In this document: positions 34,985 through 43,916 of the stretch, piece by piece | Numbering within the stretch: the stretch's first letter is position 1 | How the letters are laid out: each line of letters opens with the position of its first letter | Assembly: GCA_041565275.1 (NCBI GenBank) | Contig: JBFGVE010000002.1 | Location: 1 to 64,000, forward strand | Source: CAWUKT01 sp041565275 | Lineage (GTDB): Bacteria; Bacteroidota; Bacteroidia; J057; JADKCL01 | DNA length: 64,000 nt | Direction: 5' to 3' | Notes under the pieces: generated by a model | Told to the model about the DNA's origin: nothing | Databases searched by the model: none | Seen by the model: only the letters and a program-made list of their open reading frames with translations | Position numbers and translations under genes: made by a program

Positions 34985-35845
34985 ATGAAAGCACTTTCAG
35001 ATATCAATCACATCGCAGTCCTTGGCGCAGGTGTCATGGGGCGAGGTATAGCCGTAGCTGCTTCCGTTGCTGGTTACCAAGTGACGCTTTTTGACATCAA
35101 CAAGGATGTTTTGGATCAGGCATCGACCTATACTGAAGCATTTTTTTCTGGATCGGTCAAGCGTGGCAAAATGACAGAAGACCAAAAAGTCAAGGCTCTG
35201 GGCAGGATTAAGCACACCAAAGATATCGGTGACATGGTAGCCAACTTCATCGTCGAGGCTATTTTGGAGAATCTGGAGTTGAAACAGCAGGTACTGCGGG
35301 AAATTGAAGTCCAAAACGATATGGAAACCATCATTGCTTCTAACACATCAACTATTCCAATCACCCAGATTGCAGCTGGCTTGGACCGTCCGGAAAATAT
35401 TGTTGGAATGCATTTTTTTAATCCTGCACCTATTATGAAATTGGTAGAGGTGATTTCCGGCGAAATGACCGCTGATTGGGTTGTCCAACTTACTTTTGAA
35501 CTAGCGGAAAAGATGGGTAAGAAGCCTGTCCGCGCCAAAGATGAGCCTGGGTTTATCGTGAACCGGGTAGCACGTCACTTTTACCTGGAAGGCTTAAGGG
35601 TACTGGAAGACCGGGTCGCCCCTCATGATGCGATCGATCGGCTTATGGAAGCTTCAGGTTTCCGCATGGGGCCGTTTAAACTCATGGACCTTATCGGTGT
35701 GGAAACCAATCACGAGGTCACCAAATCCCTTTACAATGCATTTTTCCAAGACGAGAAGTTTCGGCCTAGCCGGGTGCAACAAAAGAAAGTTGATGCTGGA
35801 CATTTCGGTAGAAAGACAGGCCGGGGATTCTACCTCTACGAGTGA
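34985..35845 (+). CDS. 3-hydroxyacyl-CoA dehydrogenase (3-hydroxybutyryl-CoA type)
   Basis: Protein of 286 residues. It oxidises 3-hydroxyacyl-CoA with NAD(P)+ in fatty-acid or butyryl-CoA metabolism. AVLGAGVMGRGIAVAA is the NAD-binding loop, SNTSTIPITQIA and MHFFNPAPIMKLVEVISG are family blocks with the catalytic His, and DEPGFIVNRV begins the C-terminal domain, which ends GRGFYLYE as in Hbd/PaaH. I start at the ATG at 34985; the frame is open further upstream but that part is antisense-like overlap with pheS. It lies 25 bases after pheS. Confidence 0.93.
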   Translation: MKALSDINHIAVLGAGVMGRGIAVAASVAGYQVTLFDINKDVLDQASTYTEAFFSGSVKRGKMTEDQKVKALGRIKHTKDIGDMVANFIVEAILENLELKQQVLREIEVQNDMETIIASNTSTIPITQIAAGLDRPENIVGMHFFNPAPIMKLVEVISGEMTADWVVQLTFELAEKMGKKPVRAKDEPGFIVNRVARHFYLEGLRVLEDRVAPHDAIDRLMEASGFRMGPFKLMDLIGVETNHEVTKSLYNAFFQDEKFRPSRVQQKKVDAGHFGRKTGRGFYLYE

Positions 35846-37164
35846 AACTCTTGCTTCATATTCCCACATACAACTTCTAGAAGCTGCTCGGGAAGCAAAT
35901 ATTTTGAAGTTAGTCTTCTGACATCTTCCGGTTGCACGGACTGGATCACGTCAAATTGCTTATCCAGTTCAGAAAAATCAAGTTCATTGACAAGACAGGT
36001 CCGGATCAGGCTCCCGATCTGTGATGGGGTCTCCCGGGCAGAGATTGAACGACCCAACATGTAATTTTTGACCAATTCTAGTTCCCCATCCCTAACCCCT
36101 GTATTGATCAACAAATGGATCTCTTTACGAATTTCGTCCAAGGTTGGTCTGATGTATTCATTGCCTACATCAGTTTGGACCACAAAGGTACCCCCATACT
36201 TCATAGAAAGCCATGCAGAGTAAATTCCGTAAGTGAATCCTTTTTCTTCACGGATATTCTTCATGAGTCGGGAACCAAAGTAGCCACCTAAAATGGTATT
36301 GACCACCTGCATGGGATAATAATCGGAATGGTTACGTGCGAATCCCCTATGCCCTACTCTTACAGTTGCCTGCATCGTATTTTCTTGTTCAAAGTAGTGG
36401 AATCCTGAAGATTCACTGGGCAAGGGAGCGGTAGCGGCAGATTCACTTGGAGATACCTTTTTGGAAGGATCAATCTGGCTCTCTGTTCCAAACTCTTTGT
36501 TGAGTAGGTCAAGTAAACGGTCCTCATCAAACCGACCGGAAGCTACCAATCTACAATTGCTTAGGTTAAAGTTTCGTTCGTAAAAGTCCTTTAAAGCTTC
36601 CATTTCCAAACTCCGGATGTCCGATACGGTAGTAGTCTTTCCATAAGGATGCTCCTGCCCGTTCAGTAACCAGTTAAATTCTTTCCGGGCTATGAAGGAG
36701 GTTTTCTTTTCTTCTACCTCCAGACTACGAATGGATCGGGCTTTCAGAATTACCAGTTCTTTCTCGGGAAAAGAGGGGCGTAGTAGCATTTCTGAGAGCA
36801 GTGGCACGGTGTTACCCAAGTACTTGCTCAGGGTAGTAAGGTTAAATGTTGCACTTTCATTACCCGTTTCCGAGCTTAAAGATGCACCGTAACTATCTAG
36901 AAGCTTTGCGAGTTCGAGCCCGGTGTAGTTCTCAGTTCCCTCTTGCATAATACGGGCACTGAAATCTGAAATCCCGGTTTTGGCTTCGAAACTGCGACCA
37001 GCAGGAAATAAAGCATCAATCTCAACGATCTCTTGACTTCCAAACTGAACTGTATAGACGGGTATACCATTATCAAGATGGTTGAGGGAGACTTGAGGAA
37101 ATGGTACTTTCACCATGGGTGAGGCCACCGGTGCTTTGGTTCTGTCGAGCTTAGTGATTTCCAT
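35836..37164 (-). CDS. M16-family peptidase homologue lacking the HxxEH site
   Basis: Protein of 442 residues from the ATG at 37164, which overlaps the upstream M16 gene by 14 bases; a further upstream start at 37248 would add residues unlike the family. It has the M16 fold (LDNGIPVYTVQFGSQEIVEIDALF) but where the zinc motif should be it reads GISDFSARIMQEG, so the metal site is absent. A substrate-closing Arg-Tyr element may be present late (LGGYFGSRLMKNIREEKGFTYGI). It is expected to pair with the catalytic partner upstream, as in known heterodimeric M16B enzymes. Confidence 0.88.
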   Translation of the reverse strand: MEITKLDRTKAPVASPMVKVPFPQVSLNHLDNGIPVYTVQFGSQEIVEIDALFPAGRSFEAKTGISDFSARIMQEGTENYTGLELAKLLDSYGASLSSETGNESATFNLTTLSKYLGNTVPLLSEMLLRPSFPEKELVILKARSIRSLEVEEKKTSFIARKEFNWLLNGQEHPYGKTTTVSDIRSLEMEALKDFYERNFNLSNCRLVASGRFDEDRLLDLLNKEFGTESQIDPSKKVSPSESAATAPLPSESSGFHYFEQENTMQATVRVGHRGFARNHSDYYPMQVVNTILGGYFGSRLMKNIREEKGFTYGIYSAWLSMKYGGTFVVQTDVGNEYIRPTLDEIRKEIHLLINTGVRDGELELVKNYMLGRSISARETPSQIGSLIRTCLVNELDFSELDKQFDVIQSVQPEDVRRLTSKYLLPEQLLEVVCGNMKQEFHS

Positions 37165-38398
37165 TTTCAGGGAGATAATATAGGGTAGAACAATTACTGG
37201 GATCGAAATAAGTACGGGTGGCGCTGATGATATCTTCCCGAGAGACACTTAAATAATGGTCAAGAGAAGAATTTGCCAATTCAAGGTTTCCAAGTGCATC
37301 ACTCACGGCCAGGGCTATTGCCTTGTTGAGTAAGGTGGTTCGCTCCAAGGTATAGTGGCTTTCAATGGAATTCTTTACCCTGATGATTTCAGTATCTTCT
37401 ACTTCCAACAATCCTTGTAGGACTTCCTCAAGCGCAGACTCATACTCCTCAGGGGTGTGTCCTTCTGCCAGAGTAGCATCAATAGAAACCATTCCCGGAT
37501 CATGTGCTCCCCAGGAAAAAGCATTCACGTTGGTCACAACTTGCTTTTCCTTGACCAGTGCCTGGTAAAGATGGCCTGCCTTCCCTGCTGATAAAATATC
37601 TGTGATCATATCTGCAGCGAAATAACCTTGTGCGGTCTTCGCAGGAATATGGTACATTTTGTAGACTGCTGGAAATGGTACTTTCCGGTAAACTGTTTTC
37701 CGTCGGGCTTCGGTTTGCTTGGGTTCTGCAGGCAATGGTTGATGCCTCAGAGCTCGACGAGGAATAGAGCCAAACCACTTATCTGCTAGTCGCCGCACTT
37801 GATCCAATGTCACATTACCCACAACAACCAAAGTGGCATTGTTGGGGGCATAAAACCTATAGAAAAAATCCTTTACATTGTCGAGGGTAGCACCTTCAAT
37901 GTGTGAAATATCCTTTCCAATGGTCGGCCAGCGGTACGGGTGTGTGTTGTAGTGAATGGACCGCAACTCTAAGTGAGCATCACCGTAGGGCTTGTTCAGA
38001 TAGCGTTGCTTGAACTCCTCGATCACCACGCTTTTCTGTACGTCAAGGCTTCTTTGTGAGAAGTCTAATTCTAACATTCGGTCTGACTCCAACCAAAAGC
38101 CAGTCTCAATCTGATTGGCGGGAAGAGTCAAATAATAGTTGGTAAGGTCATTGGAAGTAAACGCATTGTTTTCTCCTCCGACCCGTTGCAGTTGGCTGTC
38201 GTAACTGGGGATATTCTTGCTACCACCAAACATGAGGTGCTCAAACAAGTGAGCAAATCCAGTTCGTTCCTCATCTTCATTCTTGGCTCCAACCCTGTAC
38301 AAAAGGTCAAGTACCACTTTGCCGATACTTTGATCCATATGAACAACGACACGGAGACCATTCTCAAGGTAAAAAGACTGATATTCTATCTTAGACAT
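37151..38398 (-). CDS. M16-family zinc metallopeptidase, catalytic subunit
   Basis: Protein of 415 residues. The inverted zinc motif is HLFEH in GFAHLFEHLMFGGS, followed by the third ligand Glu in the VVIEEFKQRY helix. The catalytic subunit of a bacterial M16B pair; it degrades peptides, probably in the cytoplasm because no signal peptide is seen. I take the start at the ATG at 38398 (MSKIEYQ); six codons upstream an alternative start exists at 38416. The inactive partner overlaps its 3-prime end, so the two are translated together. Confidence 0.92.
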   Translation of the reverse strand: MSKIEYQSFYLENGLRVVVHMDQSIGKVVLDLLYRVGAKNEDEERTGFAHLFEHLMFGGSKNIPSYDSQLQRVGGENNAFTSNDLTNYYLTLPANQIETGFWLESDRMLELDFSQRSLDVQKSVVIEEFKQRYLNKPYGDAHLELRSIHYNTHPYRWPTIGKDISHIEGATLDNVKDFFYRFYAPNNATLVVVGNVTLDQVRRLADKWFGSIPRRALRHQPLPAEPKQTEARRKTVYRKVPFPAVYKMYHIPAKTAQGYFAADMITDILSAGKAGHLYQALVKEKQVVTNVNAFSWGAHDPGMVSIDATLAEGHTPEEYESALEEVLQGLLEVEDTEIIRVKNSIESHYTLERTTLLNKAIALAVSDALGNLELANSSLDHYLSVSREDIISATRTYFDPSNCSTLYYLPENGNH

Positions 38399-38535
38399 AT
38401 TTTCCACAATAATCACCGGACCAGACAGTTCCGGCTAAAATCCAAAGCCCACTAAGTTAGGTAAATCAACGGGTTTTGAAATTCACATTTTATGAATTCA
38501 TCAAAAAACTGTATCAATTAAGTGGTAGTTTTGCT

Positions 38536-38733
38536 TCAACTTTTCACTTCCTTCGGGAACTGAAGCCTGAGGTTATTCAAAAAAAACTTTTTCCGAGCAT
38601 CAAAAGCGGCCTCTCCCAAATGGTCAAACTCTGACCTGAATCTCTCCCATTCCTTACCATATACAGTTTTGAAAGCATGCGAGTCGATCTGTTTTTTGTC
38701 GAGGTAGGTTTCAAACTTGGAAATATTAATCAT
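38536..38733 (-). CDS. Small protein of unknown function
   Basis: An open frame for 65 residues (MINISKFETYLDKK to FPKEVKS), mostly helical and charged, with aromatic pairs and no membrane segment. Composition and codon pattern look coding, and it lies in a clean gap between the M16 pair and nrdA. I do not recognise it. Confidence 0.5.
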   Translation of the reverse strand: MINISKFETYLDKKQIDSHAFKTVYGKEWERFRSEFDHLGEAAFDARKKFFLNNLRLQFPKEVKS

Positions 38734-38814
38734 GTTGAGCTTTAAGTACGGGCACCTATTTGTTGCGTTTAAATGTTCTGAGTGATTAAGTTCCTACCTG
38801 ATATTTGAAAGGTC

Positions 38815-38847
38815 AAAAAAAGAACCCAGAAATAATCCGGGCTCTTT
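38815..38847 (-). terminator. Rho-independent terminator of nrdA
   Basis: On the minus strand, AAAGAGCCCGG pairs imperfectly with CTGGGTTCTTT across an 8-base loop and is followed by a run of T. It lies 35 bases past the nrdA stop. Confidence 0.8.
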
Positions 38848-38881
38848 ATATATGCTTATCGTCCTGATCCCTTTTTAAGGC

Positions 38882-41245
38882 TCAGCCGCTACACATCAGG
38901 CAATCTTCGCCGTTTTCGATCTCGCACAGCAGTTCCTCCGCGGTTTTATTCTGACCTGCAGAAGTTTTGCGGTCACGTAACATCTGAGCATCCACAGTAA
39001 ACTTGATCGCATCGGCTGCGGATTTTGTCCTCAGGTAGTACATGCCTGTCTTCAGGCCTTTTTCCCAGGAGTAGAAGTGCATGGAAGTTAATTTTGCATA
39101 ATTGGCATCCTGAAGGAAGACATTCATAGACTGACTTTGGCAAATATATGCACCTCTGTCGGCAGCCATTTCGATAATGGCTTTTTGCTTGATCTCCCAA
39201 CTGGTCCTATAAAGCAATTTGAGACTTTCAGGGATATCATCCATGTCTTGAATGGAGCCATTGGCAGCCATTAGGCGATGTTTCATTTCTTCATCCCACA
39301 GCCCCATACTGATGAGGTCATTCATCAGGTGCTTGTTGACAATCACAAATTCTCCGGATAAGGTCCGACGAGAATAGATATTGCTTGTATAGGGTTCGAA
39401 ACATTCATTGTTACCCAAGATTTGAGAAGTGGAAGCAGTTGGCATTGGGGCTACCAAAAGAGAATTGCGTAGCCCATGCTTTTGTATCTTGTGCTTTAGG
39501 TCGATCCAATCCCATCGGTCGGAAGGAGTTACCCCCCACATATCGTATTGCAATTCGCCTTGCGATGCAGGAGAACCAGAATAAGTCTCATAGGTTCCAT
39601 ACTTTCTAGCTTGTTCATTCGAAGAGGTCAATGCACCATAATAGATCGTCTCGAAGATGTCCTTGTTCAATTGACGGGCTTCTGCACTGTCAAATGGAAA
39701 ACGCAAAAGCATGAAAGCATCTGCCAATCCTTGTACTCCGATGCCAATTGGACGGTGGCGCAAATTGGACTTCTCTGCTTCAGGTACCGGGTAGTAGTTG
39801 ATATCAATGATCTTGTTGAGATTCCGGGTAAGCACCTGAGTGACTTCAAAAAGTCGTTGATGATCAAATTTTCCATTGTTAACAAATCGAGAAAGAGATA
39901 TAGATGCAAGGTTACATACCGCTACTTCATCCGGAGCTGTATACTCAATTATTTCAGTACAGAGATTAGAAGAGCGGATCGTCCCAAGATTTTTTTGATT
40001 TGACTTCCTGTTAGCTGCATCCTTGAAGAGAATGTAGGGCGTTCCGGTTTCGATTTGTGAATCAAGAATTTTGAACCAGAGTTCCTGGGCCTTAACGACT
40101 TTACGAGCACGGCCTTCAGCTTCGTACTTCAGAAAGAGTTCGTCAAATTCCTCTCCGTGAAGATCTGCCAACCCAGGAGCCTCATTAGGGCAGAACAAAG
40201 GCCAGTTGCCATTTTCTTTAACCCTCCGCATAAACATGTCTGGAACCCAAAGAGCGTAAAACAAATCCCGGGCGCGGTTTTCTTCTTTTCCGTGGTTCTT
40301 TTTCAATTCCAAAAAATCAAAAACGTCTGCATGCCAAGGTTCCAGGTAAATGGCAAAGGCACCTTTACGCTTTCCTCCACCCTGATCTACATAACGGGCA
40401 GTATCGTTGAAAACACGAAGCATTGGAACTATACCATTGGATTTCCCATTGGTACCCTTTATATATGAACCTGTCGCCCGGATATTGTGAATGCTAAGAC
40501 CGATTCCCCCCGCTGACTGAGAAATCTCAGCACATTGCTTCAGGGTAGCAAAAATCCCGGGAATGCTATCATCCTTAACCGTCAGAAGAAAACAGGAAGA
40601 AAGTTGAGGCTTAGGAGTTCCTGAATTAAAAAGAGTGGGTGTCGCATGGATAAACCACTTTTCAGACATCAAGTGATAAGTTTCAAGCGCTGCCTCAATG
40701 TCTTCTCCGTGGATACCAACTGAGACACGCATCAGCATATGCTGTGGACGCTCACGGATCCTACCATCCATTTTCAGGAGGTAAGATCTCTCCAGCGTTT
40801 TGAAACCGAAATAGTCGAAGTTGTAATCCCGGTCGTAAATAATAGTTGAATCCAGTAGATCAGCGTATTTTTTGACAACTGACATGGTAAAGTCAGAGAT
40901 CAAGGGAGCGGATTCGCCAGTTTTCGGATCGACATATCTATGCAGCTTCTCCATTGTTTTGGAGAATGATTTTTCTGTCTGCTTGTGGAGATTGGAAATC
41001 GCAATACGGGCAGCTAAAATAGCGTAGTCCGGGTGCTTGGTAGTCAATGAGGCCGCTGTTTCAGCAGCAAGGTTGTCGAGATCGGTAGTTTTTACACTGT
41101 CATAGACCCCCTCAATCACCTTTTTAGCGACGTTTATGGGTTCGATATAATTGGGATCAAGTCCGTAAACCAGTTTTGTGATCCGAGCGGTGATCTTATC
41201 GAACTTCACCGGTTCTTTTTTTCCGCTCCGCTTTATTACATACAT
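38882..41245 (-). CDS. nrdA: Ribonucleoside-diphosphate reductase, alpha subunit (class Ia)
   Basis: Protein of 787 residues. It reduces ribonucleotides to deoxyribonucleotides. An ATP-cone (MYVIKRSGKKEPVKFDKI) occupies the first ~90 residues and should allow dATP feedback. Core motifs: SSCFLLTVKDD with the first active-site Cys, NLCTEI with the thiyl-radical Cys, and PMPTASTSQILGNNECFEP. The C-terminus ends EDCLMCSG, the C782/C785 pair that exchanges electrons with thioredoxin. It resembles eukaryotic-type class Ia enzymes. nrdB lies 44 bases upstream on the same strand, and a terminator follows. Confidence 0.96.
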   Translation of the reverse strand: MYVIKRSGKKEPVKFDKITARITKLVYGLDPNYIEPINVAKKVIEGVYDSVKTTDLDNLAAETAASLTTKHPDYAILAARIAISNLHKQTEKSFSKTMEKLHRYVDPKTGESAPLISDFTMSVVKKYADLLDSTIIYDRDYNFDYFGFKTLERSYLLKMDGRIRERPQHMLMRVSVGIHGEDIEAALETYHLMSEKWFIHATPTLFNSGTPKPQLSSCFLLTVKDDSIPGIFATLKQCAEISQSAGGIGLSIHNIRATGSYIKGTNGKSNGIVPMLRVFNDTARYVDQGGGKRKGAFAIYLEPWHADVFDFLELKKNHGKEENRARDLFYALWVPDMFMRRVKENGNWPLFCPNEAPGLADLHGEEFDELFLKYEAEGRARKVVKAQELWFKILDSQIETGTPYILFKDAANRKSNQKNLGTIRSSNLCTEIIEYTAPDEVAVCNLASISLSRFVNNGKFDHQRLFEVTQVLTRNLNKIIDINYYPVPEAEKSNLRHRPIGIGVQGLADAFMLLRFPFDSAEARQLNKDIFETIYYGALTSSNEQARKYGTYETYSGSPASQGELQYDMWGVTPSDRWDWIDLKHKIQKHGLRNSLLVAPMPTASTSQILGNNECFEPYTSNIYSRRTLSGEFVIVNKHLMNDLISMGLWDEEMKHRLMAANGSIQDMDDIPESLKLLYRTSWEIKQKAIIEMAADRGAYICQSQSMNVFLQDANYAKLTSMHFYSWEKGLKTGMYYLRTKSAADAIKFTVDAQMLRDRKTSAGQNKTAEELLCEIENGEDCLMCSG

Positions 41246-41289
41246 GTTTGGTAGTTGTAAATGTGGTTCTTGGGTGGGTATTAAAAAAT

Positions 41290-42252
41290 TTAAAATTCTT
41301 CGTCTAAGGTAAATACCTGGTCTTCCTTATTGCTCATCACACCAGACTTCTGGTACTCGGCCACCCGCTTTTCAAAGAAATTGGTCTTCCCTTGCAGCGA
41401 AATCAGATCCATCCAGGGAAAGGGGTTAGCTGTCCCGTAGGCTTTGCTGTATCCGAGGGTGATCAGAAGACGATCCGCAACAAACTCGATATACTCAGAC
41501 ATCATCTTGGCATTCATTCCGATCAATGACACCGGGAGAGCATCGCTTACGAATTCTTTCTCAATAGCGACAGCCTGAGTAATGATATCTCGGATGCGGT
41601 ACTCCTCTGGTTTATCTTCGATCATAGAATATAACAGACAGGCAAAATCGCAATGTAAACCCTCGTCCCGGCTGATCAACTCATTAGAGAAAGTCAGGCC
41701 TGGCATCAAGCCACGCTTTTTTAGCCAGAAAATAGAACAGAAACTTCCAGAGAAGAAGATACCCTCCACCGCGGCAAAAGCAACCAAGCGTTCTGCAAAA
41801 GAGGCATCATCACCAATCCAGTTCAGAGCCCAATTGGCCTTTTTTTGAACACATTTTACGGTTTCCAAAGCATGAAAAAGACGATCCTTTTCCTTTGCAT
41901 CCTTGATGTAGGTATCGATCAAAAGGCTGTAAGTTTCCGAATGGATATTTTCGATGGCAATCTGGAACCCATAAAAACAACGGGCTTCGGGAACCTGCAC
42001 TTCAGCAAGAAAACGTTCTGCAAGATTCTCATTTACAATTCCGTCACTTGCAGCAAAGAATGCAAGTACGTGTTTGATGAAGTGACGTTCATCGGAAGAG
42101 AGGGATTCCCAATCAGAAAGGTCTTGGGTCAGATCAATCTCCTCGGCAGTCCAAAAGCTGGCTTCCGCTTGTTTGTACATTGACCAAATCTCAGATTCCT
42201 TAATCGGAAACAAGACAAAACGGTCCTTATTTTCTTTTAGTAATGGCTCCAT
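41290..42252 (-). CDS. nrdB: Ribonucleoside-diphosphate reductase, beta subunit (class Ia)
   Basis: Protein of 320 residues, a ferritin-like di-iron protein that generates the tyrosyl radical for NrdA. FWTAEEIDLTQD has the first metal ligands; IAIENIHSETYSLLIDTYI carries Glu/His ligands and the radical Tyr in the same position as the eukaryotic R2 (SEMYSLLID), so this is a Tyr-radical, not a Phe/Mn-Fe, type. The late LHCDFACLLY supplies the second His ligand. It is transcribed ahead of nrdA. Confidence 0.96.
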   Translation of the reverse strand: MEPLLKENKDRFVLFPIKESEIWSMYKQAEASFWTAEEIDLTQDLSDWESLSSDERHFIKHVLAFFAASDGIVNENLAERFLAEVQVPEARCFYGFQIAIENIHSETYSLLIDTYIKDAKEKDRLFHALETVKCVQKKANWALNWIGDDASFAERLVAFAAVEGIFFSGSFCSIFWLKKRGLMPGLTFSNELISRDEGLHCDFACLLYSMIEDKPEEYRIRDIITQAVAIEKEFVSDALPVSLIGMNAKMMSEYIEFVADRLLITLGYSKAYGTANPFPWMDLISLQGKTNFFEKRVAEYQKSGVMSNKEDQVFTLDEEF

Positions 42253-42665
42253 ATACCTGAACGGGGTTATTTTTAGTTGCTACTCTAAGTTAAAATCTCA
42301 AAAATTTATCAATCGATAAACCACTTCGACCTGCATCTGCGATCACATACGCAAACAACTTCTTCATGAATTTTTCCCGGCCGTGGTCAATGACTGAGGA
42401 CACAATGATAGCTCTATTTTGCCTACTATCTCAAGGTACTTTTTCAACATAGATTACGGGGATAAAAAATTAATGGATTAAAATCCAAGTATTTAACCAT
42501 GTACAAATCATCTGAGACTGTTTATAATTAATTGTTGTATTCTCCCTTGAAAAATAGGCTGATATCTGTTTGGAATTCATATTTTTAATATTAAAAGTGC
42601 GTGTGAATACGGGTTTAAACGCTTTGTTAAAACGGCTTAACTGACTGGCAATGAGTGTACCTTTC
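42253..42665. other. AT-rich intergenic region upstream of nrdB
   Basis: A gap of 413 bases between the M50 protease gene and nrdB. The nrdB-proximal part holds a coding-like frame without ATG (42290-42430, listed separately). The rest is AT-rich and I recognise no gene, tRNA or NrdR box; an nrdB promoter is expected here but no clear TAnnTTTG element was found. Confidence 0.5.
42290..42430 (-). pseudogene. Coding-like fragment without a start codon upstream of nrdB
   Basis: A minus-strand frame of 46 codons opens after TGA (42431-42433) and closes at TAA (42290-42292). It reads naturally as protein: RQNRAIIVSSVIDHGREK, then MKKLFAYVIADAGRSG, ending IDKFLRF. The only ATG is at codon 22. It may be a gene remnant or a small protein started at a rare codon. 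I do not recognise it. Confidence 0.35.
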
Positions 42666-43832
42666 TCAGTACAATTGAAAAGGGTTGATGGAAAAGCAGG
42701 TTAAAAAAATTATCAGTGCTACCCAGCCTAAGATCTTACGTTTCAGATCAAGGGGTGTGTCATCCGGAGCGCCGGGATGATCTACTCCGATCATAGTTAC
42801 TGCCAGCAAAGCATAGACAAGCCAAATAAGGTTCACCTGTACCTCGGGAAATAAATACTTGATCCCAAACTGGAGCAACATGACGAGCACTGACAAAGTT
42901 ATGTGTAAAGGAAACTTCCAACTAGGATGGATCCTTTGCAATACGAGCATCAGGAAACCAAAATAGATGAGAAAGATCAACCCATAATTCCCTACATAAG
43001 CCCAAAGGTGCCCCCAAACATTTTGGTCATATTGTGGTAACTCCATCAGCCCTGTCCCACCGAAAAACACCAAGGCCACTACTGCCAATCGGCTGATAAT
43101 GCAATGTACCTTTCTGCCAAACAAGCCGTATACAACATGGCCTCCGTCAAGCTGGCCGATGGGAAGCAAGTTCAAGGCTGTAAAAAACAAGGTCAGATAT
43201 CCTACAAAGAGAAGCGGGTAGTGCATTACTTCATGTCCGGGCGGTAGCAGGGGGGGATTGGCAAAGAGGGTGGCCAATCCATTGTAGATAATGTTTGTGC
43301 CTGTTGAGATGACCGGGGCACCCCTGGAGGCTTTAATGGCCTCTTCCAAGGTCCAGATATGGTCCAGGTGTATCATTGCCGGATGAAGTTCCCCCAAGTA
43401 TCCGGTCCAAGGTGATTCCGGGAGCATCAGAAAACCGGTAATCAGCATGATCACCGACACCAAAAAGCCCGCCAGTGGGCCTGCAACACCGATATCAAAA
43501 TATTTTTTCCGACTGGGAGGTAGCTCCCGGATGCGGATCACTGCACCAAAAGACCCGATGTTCATCATCATAAAAGGGATGAAAATAGGGATGTAGTAGG
43601 GGAGTGAGGTCCGAACATGGTGATAGCGGGCTGTAAAATAGTGGCCAAACTCATGTACAGTCAGAAAAGCAAGAAATGCGAATGAAAACAACCAACCTTC
43701 GCCAAGTTGAGCAAAGGTGAGGTCTCCCCAATAGAAAGCATTCGCGGTCCGCAGTTCTGCCCCTGCCATCAGGGTAGTAAACACTGTAACCAAAAAGAGA
43801 ACAATATGAATTAGGTATCCGTGTTTTTTCAT
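42666..43832 (-). CDS. Site-2-type membrane metalloprotease (M50)
   Basis: Protein of 388 residues with about eight membrane segments. The zinc motif HEFGH is at residues 60-64 within a membrane helix, and the third ligand is in LPIGQLDGGHVVYG, the usual LDGG block. Such proteases cut membrane-embedded substrates, for example anti-sigma factors. No PDZ domain is seen. It is a single gene divergent from the degenerate adenylate-forming protein. Substrate unknown. Confidence 0.9.
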   Translation of the reverse strand: MKKHGYLIHIVLFLVTVFTTLMAGAELRTANAFYWGDLTFAQLGEGWLFSFAFLAFLTVHEFGHYFTARYHHVRTSLPYYIPIFIPFMMMNIGSFGAVIRIRELPPSRKKYFDIGVAGPLAGFLVSVIMLITGFLMLPESPWTGYLGELHPAMIHLDHIWTLEEAIKASRGAPVISTGTNIIYNGLATLFANPPLLPPGHEVMHYPLLFVGYLTLFFTALNLLPIGQLDGGHVVYGLFGRKVHCIISRLAVVALVFFGGTGLMELPQYDQNVWGHLWAYVGNYGLIFLIYFGFLMLVLQRIHPSWKFPLHITLSVLVMLLQFGIKYLFPEVQVNLIWLVYALLAVTMIGVDHPGAPDDTPLDLKRKILGWVALIIFLTCFSINPFQLY

Positions 43833-43916
43833 AATCAGCCGGAATGATCCGGTTGCATTTCCTATATTTACGCTGCCGACACAAATTTATCTAATAAAGC
43901 TGATTCTCCACCTTTT

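Noticed and set aside
34351..35007. Minus-strand open frame of 218 codons over pheS
   Set aside because: Fully antisense to conserved pheS blocks; the product resembles nothing known.
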